Shown piece by piece: positions 39,101 to 48,900 of a DNA stretch of 64,000 nt. Every line of letters begins with the position of its first letter. The first letter of the stretch is position 1. This stretch comes from Maylandia zebra (lineage: Eukaryota; Chordata; Actinopteri; Cichliformes; Cichlidae), in NCBI RefSeq assembly GCF_041146795.1, contig NC_135179.1, forward strand, positions 26,337,047 to 26,401,046, in the 5' to 3' direction. Under the pieces are notes generated by a model that did no database searches, was not told the DNA's origin, and saw only the letters and a list, made by a program, of their open reading frames with translations. The position numbers and the translations under genes were made by a program.

Positions 39101-42100
39101 GAATTGGAGCACACTCCTAATGAATGCACTGGTTGGCACTGCATTCATTAGGAGAATCAGGCTAGATCTTGCCTAAAAACATCTACTAGTTTGATGTAAA
39201 TGGGCTTCAGACAGCAATTACATAACCAACTAAGTACTTCATTACAATACCGAATATTCCCATGTCCTCAATATTATGTAAGAGGGAAATATAAAAACAG
39301 CCACCTGAATCTTATGAGACACAAAAGATAACTCTCAAGGACACTGAGTAATGCTGCATCATTTCCTCATCACAAAGTGTCCAGGTGAGAAATGAACATA
39401 AGACAGAGAGCATTGCATTTCCTCTCTAGTAAACACACAGGATCAATGTTTAGTGTCTGTGCAGGGACTCTCGGGATGCTCTCACGAGCCGATTCAGCCC
39501 AATAACCTTAAACTGAACACAGGAAGACAATGGCTATCCTTGTAAGTGATACTACTCCGCTTGCTTCCAAACAGGATCGTCTGTCACCGCAACAGGACAC
39601 CCTTAAGGAATGTAGTGGCTACACATACGTCGCCTGCCGAGCCGTTAGTGAAGCTGCCACTCAGGAGCTTAGACACAGTGGAGGTGGTGGGGGTGCGGGG
39701 GTCGCATGATGGGTGGAGTGTGGAATAGCTCACACGACATGAAAACACAAAGGCAGAGAGAGGAAGGGAAAGAGAGAGGGCGGGGGAGAAACAGGCAGGA
39801 GGCTAGCATACCGTTCTCTCCAGTTTCAGCACCGATGATTTCCCCGGCTCGTACTCAAAGATGCTCTTGGGCTCGGCGCGGTACTTCCTGGTGTCTACCT
39901 TTTTATCTGGGGGCTCCCACTCATTCCTGTGAAGAGAGGCGTGAATTGGGGAAGGGTGGGGTGTGAGATCGAAGACAGCCAATCCTTATCAAGTAGTCTC
40001 CATAGCAACCAGCACAGGCTAAGATATCTTTTTTTTTTACGATTCATATATGACGTCCGCCCTCATTATGCCTGCCTCCCTGTCCTCCTCCTCTGCGTCT
40101 AATGATGATAGGACAGAAAATTCAATTCACAGTTGAGCCAAATGAGTAATTTGATTAGATAAACTAGATTGGACCTGGTAACAAAAAACAGAGCGCAGCA
40201 TTTCCTGGGAGAATTTCTTAACAGACAGTCAAGTATAAAATGACTATTCAGAAAAACAGAAAAAAAAATAGGGCAAACAAAAAGCATGCCCTCTTTGATG
40301 AGCATCAAGAACAACGCGGGACGTTTCAGCAGCACTGATAACGACGCGTTTAGGAGCGCAGGGCTTCATCCACAAACACCAAGGAACAAGGAAGGTCAGT
40401 CCTCAACATGTCATCTGCAGCTTTTGTGGGCAACACTTTATCCTCTATCACCTGTCTGCCTTCATCACTCCATCACTCACGTCTCTGAGTGCAGAGGCAG
40501 GCCTTTGTCTGTGCTGACATGCGGTGTGGAAGGTTGACACTAATCATACTTCAAGCAAAAAACTAGAGGACACAGTGGTGGAAGCCAATGGGAACAAAGC
40601 ATGCTTAGATTTTCAAAGTCAGGGAATAAATAGATTTTTTTGCTCCACTACAGTAAGCCCTGCTTATCTACACTTACTAACTCTGTAGGTAAACACAGGC
40701 AGTATTTCAGTATTTGAAGTATTCCGAACTGTGAACAGCTTCTTCTTCTAACAAACACAAACAGAACTGTGCTGTGTGTTAAGTATCAAAGCAAACATCT
40801 TCTCTTTGGACTGGGGCAGATGGAAGATGCTGACCTTTTGGCAGAGGGTTTGAGGGAAGACGACCGCATTGGCACTGGCATCGAGCAGCCTCTTGAATCA
40901 ACCTCATTCTCACTTTTTGAGCGTGGGACTGCTCTCACTGGAAATAGGAACATAAATACCTCAATACTTGCACTGTGTAAATAGTGCCTCCAAATTTAGA
41001 ACATTATTTTGGTTGAACTCCTACAGCTACTTATCCCAGACTCACCATCTTCCAAGTAACCAAAGGGGGTAGGACCATCATCTGAAAGAGGAAAGTACAG
41101 CAATAAAAAGTGATTTATTATTAATTTTATCTCTTGCTGTCTTTCTTACTTAAAAAGCAATGAATATAGCACAGTATTAAATAATTCAGAAGACACTGAA
41201 GACACTCTTTTCCTGCTTTTTCCCTTGCCTCACACCTTCCATTAGACCAAACACAGGCAAAGAGTGTCAAATCAAAGCACTTCAAGGGAAGCATTACTGA
41301 GCTAAAAGGGGATCCAAGCATCGATGAGCACTGAGGGTCTGACTGAGTAATGCACTGTAGAGCCACAGAGCCAGAACTGTCACAGTCAGAGAGCTCTGGT
41401 AAGAGTCACAGCTACACATCTACGTTGATCACTGAGCATCTCCTTTCATTTGACCTAAAACCTTGCTGTGGTGGCTAGATGTGCAAATCCAAAACCAAAA
41501 CTATGAGCCAGACTCTACCTTAACCATCTAGTGCTTCAACCTAAACACTGGTTAGTAGAGTATTATTATGAGATCTTGCATAGATTCAACTCTGGGTAGC
41601 AGACTAAAAACCTTAATGTAGGACTACAGCAGCACCTAGTGGTGGAAATAATGCAAAAGATGCCTTATTGCAGAAAAGTCAGAATAAGCATCTACAAAAT
41701 TTAAAAAAAAAAGATTACAGCCTGAAATTTGTAGTAATAGATGGTTAACAGAAAAAAAAGAACATGACAATATTATTAAATTTTTCTGATATAAAAGGAA
41801 AAATACACTTGAAGGCGTCGTGCATCATCCATGCATCAACTGGAAATAGTATATTATTCAGGGGATGATCATAACACTTCAGTAGATGAGATAACCTTTT
41901 CTTTAATCAATGATTGTTTCAATAATTGTAATAAAACTCAGAATTTAGGTTTTTTTATTTCACTCCTGAAGTAGGATTTTTTGATAATTATGCATAAAAA
42001 GTATCACTCATTATATAATTTTGTTATTTACACCTGTCGTTTTCCTACTGTGTTATGCCACAGCATACAGTATTGTCCAAAAGTGTTGTGCCACCCCTCA

Positions 42101-42865
42101 TTTCTTCATATTGTTCTTTAAGTAGCTTTGAGGAATAGTTCTCCGTGTATTCTTTTTCACTTCAGTCCAGTTCTGTCATGAACCGGCTGTGTGGAGGCAG
42201 ATGAGGACCCAAACGCAAAACTCACAGAGGCAGGAACTGAACTCAAAATCACTGCTTTATTGCAGGTTTCACACTAAACTGGGAATACTAACAGAAGACC
42301 GTGGGAACACAGAAAAACACACAGGTTCGGGGAGAAGACATTGACGACACGACACTGACCTGATGGAGACATGCACATAAATACACAGAGGGTTAACGAG
42401 GGAAGTGGGAGCACACGGGGAACACAGCTGACACAGATAATCATAACGAGACAGGGCAGGAGCGAACACAACATGACGCATACTGACGAGAGACTGTCAA
42501 AGTAAAACAGGAAGTACACAGAGGTTCAGACAGGAGGAGAGAGAGCACGGGGAGAACACAGACATAACAGGCTGGGGAAAACATGGAATAAAACACAAGG
42601 AGAGACGAGGGCTCACAGATACACAGGGGCACACAGGAGGTAACCAAATAAGGAACATCTTAACTAAATAACCTAGGAACCAAGGCATAAATGTAGTGCC
42701 TCTTCACCTCACTGTACAATACCTTGTGCAATACTTTTTGTAAATAGTCAACAGTGCAATAGACTCAATACTTGAAATGTGCAATTCACTTGTATTTTTA
42801 TTTTTTTATTCCTATTTATTCTATTTATCCCCTTTGTATATTTTATTTATATTTGTTTCTGTATT

Positions 42866-42962
<97 letters not shown>

Positions 42963-45900
42963 CAATTCTGTAACTGTAACTTCGGTCGTTGCTGTGCTTT
43001 TTTTGGAAATCGAATTTCCCAGAGGAACCCACCCGAGGGATTAATAAAGTTCTATCTTATCTTATCTTAAATAGGGAACAAAATACAAAAACACATAAAA
43101 ACTAAGAATACTGGGCCAACATGGCCCAGGACCATGACAAGTTCTTGTACCTGACCATTTTCAGAGAAATGTTTTTTTAAGCCACACTAACCTATGAATC
43201 ATTTAAGCACCAGGCGCCTAACAAGGGCTGAACCTGTGTTGTTTTTACAAATGACAAACGACTCAGCAAAGAATCAATTTTTAAACTGCATTTTTAGTCA
43301 CTTTGTTACCAGCAGCGTGTCTCGGCATTGCAGCATGTCCTTAAAAAAATGTGAGGAAATTGGAAAAATTGAGGACAAAAGAAAAAAAAAAAGCCCAAAA
43401 AGCTACATACAGCAAACGAACAGCATCTGAAAGTCATGTACTTAAGAAATTGGAAAAAATCCAGCAAAGATCTGACACAGGACCTAAGAGGTGCATCCGG
43501 CCCTTAACTTGATCCATCTACCTTTCATTGAAGCCTCATCAGAAATGGTCTTTGTGGAAGAGCGAGTATCAAGAAGCCATTCTTAAGGAAGAAAAGGATA
43601 AGATATGTCAAATTACACAAAACCTGGACTGGAAATCAGTGGCTACAGGTCTTACAGAGTAATGAATACAAATGTGAAATTCGTGGTTCATTAGTATGTA
43701 CAGGAGAGGTCAGGAGAGAGGGACAACAGTGAGTCTTTACAGACATCTGTAAAACATAACGGAGGCTCTGTCATGGTTTGGTGTTGCATTTCAGTTGGGA
43801 TACTGAAGATGAAAATCGATGAAATTATATACACAGAAAAGCATCATCAGATTTTGGTTTACAATGCAATATGTCTGTGAAGGTTCTCAGTCATCCAGGT
43901 CATCGTAGTCAAAGGAGCTTGCAAAGAAAAGCGTCTGGACTTCTTTAAGTTGCTTGAAGATGTTTCACCTCCCATCCGAGAAGCTTCTTCAGTTTTAAGG
44001 TCAAATGGCGGAGAGTCCCAGATTTAAACCCAGTGGGAGTTTCCCCCCACAGAGGGACAAAAGGACCCCCTGATGATCCTCTAATCACCTGAGCCAAGGT
44101 GTGAAACTGGGTGTGGGTCCCAATCAGCCAGGGTTTCAGGGGAGCTCATTGTGAAACCTGGCCCCACCTTATCATGCGATTTCCTGAGGTCAGATGGCCC
44201 AGGATGTGAGTGGGCGTTAAGTCGTCTGGAGAGGGATCTCAAAACTGGATTATAGATGGCAGACAGTTGGTGTCGTAAACCCCCGCCTCTGTTCAAAGAT
44301 GGTCGCTCACAGTGGACATAGATGGCTTCTTTCACTCCTCTTTCAAACCATCTGTCCTCTCTGTCCAAAATGTGAACATTGGCTTCGAAGAGCCACCTCC
44401 ACAGGCCAAGACTCAGCAGTCCATCTGCATCTTAAGGATAAAGGACGCTCTTTTGAGGATACCAATGTTCTGCCATTTGACCTTAGAACTGAAAAAGCTT
44501 CTCGGATGAGAGGTGAAACGTCTTCAAGCAACTTAAAGAAGACCAGACACTTTTCTTTGCAAGCTCCTTTTACAATGCAATAACATCTAGAATGCATCTG
44601 ATTGGCAACAGCTTTGTTTTTCAGCATGACAGTGATCACAAACACACTGCCAATGCAGTAAAAGCACACCTGGGCAGAAAAAAACACACAATCAGGAACA
44701 CATTCAATCGTGGATTGGCCTCCCCAATGCCTGGACCTCAACATTACTGAATCCATGTGGGATCATCTTGACTGAGAACAGAACAAAAGGCAGCCAGAAT
44801 CCAAAGAAGAGCTGTGACTGAGCTTCAAGAAGCCCGGAGAACTATTATTAAAGAGTACTTACAGAAATTACTAGAAAACTTCGCAAAAAGAGTTCAGGCT
44901 GTGTTGAAAAATAAAGGTGGTCAAACCAAATAGTGACTTTCAAGTTTGTTAGAACTGTACAAACTCTATTTTTTCCTTATATATTCTACACTTCCACGAA
45001 ACAAGGGGTGGCACCAGACTTTTGCACAGTATTAGATGCAAACAGATTCGTTCTGTGATCAGGAGTTCTGCACGAACCTTGCGGTGTATTTAAAGATTAC
45101 TGTTAAGAAACACATGTCAGAAAAGATTACATTAAAGCCTTTCTGCATCTTCGAGCTCGGTCGTTTCGAGGCGAGTAGGTACTAGCGCAAAGATTAAACA
45201 CAGCTGAAGTATTTAAGAGGGTCCAAGATGGCTGCAGATTAGTAAAGCCAACGAGAGTGGAGTTACTGCCATCAGATACCTTTCGATTTCACCTGAATCT
45301 CATAGCTCTCAGGGAATATGTAGGTGGGACGGTAAGGGTTTTCCTCAATAGGCTCTATGCACAATGATGGAGAGACAGAGGACAGCATGACATAACACAG
45401 AGACACATATATAAAGACACACAGGGACAGAAACAGACCAGGCAAAACTGATCAAACAGAGAAACAACACAGAGTAGAAAAAAAGAAACGACTTACCAGG
45501 TATTTTGTGAATCTGTTTGAACATTGTCTTATACCAGTCTTTGGACTTTTCAGTGTTCTGAAATTACAGTGTGGGAACAATTAATTCACAACCAGTCAAT
45601 GAGAATTTCAGAAGAGCATCATCTGCATCCTTTTCGAGCAGGAAGACGTTCCCCTGTCTGAGTTTCTCAGAGCATTTTGTTTCATTTAATAAAGTGCAAC
45701 AAATGAGAATGACAGCATCTCATTTAACGTTAATTCTGATGCAGTGCTATTGTGAAGCTGACACCTAAATGTGAGAGTGCTATTAGTAACACACACCTGC
45801 TATGAGTGTGATTAGAGGACTATATATTATATTTATTACAACGATTAATAAAAATAAAAATAATAATCACATCAAAAACATGACATGTGGTCATGCTTTT

Positions 45901-48900
45901 TGTGTAAATACCTCTTTTACTGTAGTATTAATCACTCATGTGTTATCTAAACAAAGCACCCATTAATAAACATTTACAGAGAGTCGATTAGTCTTCATTC
46001 GACAGCTGGTTTAATCGCTCACCCGTACAGGCACAATGGGCTTGTTGAGAGGACTCAGCACAGGGGAGTGCAGTGATAGCCGCTGCCTCTTCCCGTCCAT
46101 TTCAGGGACTGGACTGACAGTTTCACTTCTGGATTCGGGGCTTTTGTCCCTTTCTGGGGTTGGGTCTGTGAAGCACAAGAAAAATAAGCTAAAAGAAAGC
46201 TAAGCTCACAACACATTTCCAGTGATATGGCAGCACAAGCAACCAAGAAGCATGAAGAGAGATTATATAAAATTTGTGCAAGAAATAACTTTTCAGAACA
46301 TTTCAGATGCAGTACATTATTTACTTAAGTTACTTCCACCACCCATTTATTGTTTATGCTGGGAAACCACCATTACTTACTGGGATACTTCACTCAGTGA
46401 AGTGATTCAGATATTAATACCGCTCTACCAAGCAGAGTAAGCCTGTAGCTCAGTTTACTGAGCTGGCTACGTGTGTTTTCTACTGCTAATAAACTCAACT
46501 TTTAACTTAACAGGGAGACTCTTAATAATAGTGCCACCAGTGTATTTCCAGCAATCCAGATGAAAAATGTCTTTGGAATATGGGTCACCAGCTCATCCTA
46601 GTAAGCTACACAATGCATTTTGGGTATACTGCCTTTCATGCCCCTTTTACATAAAATACATGACAAATATCAGAAAGTATATTGTCTTTGTTTTCTACAT
46701 GACTTCTCAGTGGTACGACAGGCTCAGTCACACACACTTGGATTTAAATGATAAGGATAAGGTCTGTCCAATGTCAAGTAAATAAATGAAAGAACAGAAG
46801 CCGGCCTACAAAACTCAAGTTCATGCTAATCAGTAATTTTTCCATGTAACCCACTGGTGACGGGAACAATAAAGTCTAAGATTAAAATCCCAGGTTTGAT
46901 AAGAAGCAACACAAAAGAAAAACAGCATCAAACAAAAAGGAAATGAAATGTGTTCTGTATAACCTGAGCATCGTACTGCGTTCCCAAAAATGGTAACATG
47001 TTGGCGCCAGTATCTTGACTTATTACTTCATGACGCTTGTATCAAACTAACAAACAAGTTAGTCATGAAACCGGGAAAAGGGGGGTGGTGAGCACACAGA
47101 TGGTTCAGTCGAGAAATGAAAAAGGTGTTGCGCTTTAATAAAAGCAGCACTTCTGCGAGCAGTCGAACGAATGAAAAAAAAAAGTGTTATATGTTGTAGA
47201 CATCAACAAGACCTCAGTGCGTACCTTCAGAATGAGAAAGCTGCTTTTGCTGTTCTGTTGTGAAACAAACACGGACAGAGACATGGCAAGTAAAACGTGA
47301 CTCAGCAGTGATGTGTGAAAGCAGTTGTTATACATGTAACGCGGACAGAGACAACAACACCGTTAAATGTTCCATGTGAGACTTTGAACACTGACACAGC
47401 AGAAAACATCTACTCGCTAAGTAAAGATGTAGCGGAGTGATAAGCAGAAAAGCAACACAACCAGTGCCTGAACTGTAAGCTGAGGATATTCTGTGTTTTG
47501 GCAGCTGGTCCCTCTGCATGTGTGTTTTGCCGGTGCTCCAGTGCAACATTCAGTGGGTCTGAGTGACATATATATGACTTAATACCACCAAGCTTCCCTA
47601 AAAGGGCACACAAGCAATTTTAAGCTTCTTAATATCTGTCGCCCCCAACCTACAGACAGGTGTGCTCACCTCTGTTGTGTTGTAGCAGGACTATGGTGGG
47701 GTTAACTATGCTGGTGCAGGGATAAACAGAGCTGGGAGTCGATGTCACCGAGTTCTGAATGTCAGTGGAGAACGGAGCTTGATTTTCTTTTATGCTCTCA
47801 GATGAATTGTTCTGAAAGTGACAGAAGATACAAGTTTACAAGTCAAGAGAAAGAAAAACTGTCCTGTAATAAAAACAAGAAGAAAAAAAAGACATCTAAC
47901 CAGCACCCTAAAATAACAAGATCAATCAGTGCTCATAAAATCAAACCAAGATCGTGTGTTAAATGGGGTGGAAGTAAACGTACCTGGCACAGAGTGTTGT
48001 TTACAGGAGGTAAATCGGCTGTGTCATTGCTGCCACCCTCAGCCAGTCCTGCTTTAGAGCTGTCTCCATTAATCTGGCTTGTCCAGCCACCTAAAAAGGG
48101 TCCAAAACTCTCTTAGTTTGGCAGCCAGCGCGGCAAGAACAAAAACACTGGGGACGATGCTAAAAAGTAAATTCTCTGACCGAGCTTATGACAGCAAATC
48201 ATAACAGATAATTGCAGATAAAATAAATCTCCATTTCATTCTGCAGGGTGTGAATGCTTTCCTTAGTGGTTTTCATGCATGGGGCTGTTAATATCCCCAG
48301 AAAAAAAAGAAGAAGGATTCTCCCACAATCTCTGAACTTTGTCACAAGAACAAAGTGCCTATTCAGTTAGCTGTTAAGGCCATTTGTTCCACTGGCCTTT
48401 ATATTCAGACTCTACAACAATTAAAGCATCTCCCCAAAAGCCTTGGCTAGCCTCCAGACCGGTTCCATTCCGCTCTGCACAACAAACGAGCCCACAGTTA
48501 AGGCTGCCTGCTCCAAAGTGCAGCGTGGGCAGGCCACAACAAAAGACCTCTTTGACACTTGTATGAAAATATGAGCAATCGCCCTTCATCACGGCTCTGA
48601 GCATGCCCAGCTGAGCATACACTTTAAAACGTGAGTAGTTATATAATCCTGCAAAAACACTTGAAATGCTGACAAACATGACGAAACGCCCGTTAAATTA
48701 CGGCCAAACTGACATCCTCTGTCCACATTTTACACGGATGTGCTCCTGGTCCCCCACCACCACACACACGTGGCCATGTTATTCTTGCTAACCTCTTAAT
48801 ATTCTCTTCATCATGTGGAGAGCTGTTACGAAACAACTGTGGCAGCTGTCCTGACTTACTTGGTGTTGAGATGACGTTTGGCTCATCGCTGATGCAGTCC

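Larger units (their letters stand above)
42174..43139 (-). mobile_element. solo LTR of an LTR retrotransposon
   Basis: Starts TGTCATG and ends CATGACA, the TG...CA ends of an LTR, and is flanked by a perfect 5-bp duplication AGTTC (42169-42173 and 43140-43144). A minus-strand AATAAA (plus TTTATT at 42256-42261) is where an LTR poly(A) signal would be. No internal retroviral-type genes are present, so it is a recombination-derived solo LTR. It carries a LINE tail inside (about 42669-43074). Confidence 0.8.
42066..45034 (+). mobile_element. Tc1-like element broken by nested insertions
   Basis: The left terminal repeat (CAGTATTGTCCAAAAGTG, then GTGCCACCCC) starts near 42068. The inverse of the right end, near 45034, reads TACTGTGCAAAAGTCTGG and then GTGCCACCCC. 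Transposase remnants lie at about 43750-43857 ([13 protein letters not shown]) and 44583-44900 ([22 protein letters not shown] with the third catalytic Glu). The element is interrupted by a solo LTR (42174-43139), by the tiny sorbs1 exon 9 (43522-43581) and by a Penelope-like copy (43872-44568). Stops are present and it cannot encode an active enzyme. The exon overlap means either the exon was exonised within the element, or what I read as one element is two flanking copies. Confidence 0.65.

Noticed and set aside
46435..46475. tRNA-like box A (TAGCTCAGT) suggesting a tRNA gene or SINE head
   Set aside because: No box B follows at the expected distance and no cloverleaf can be formed.
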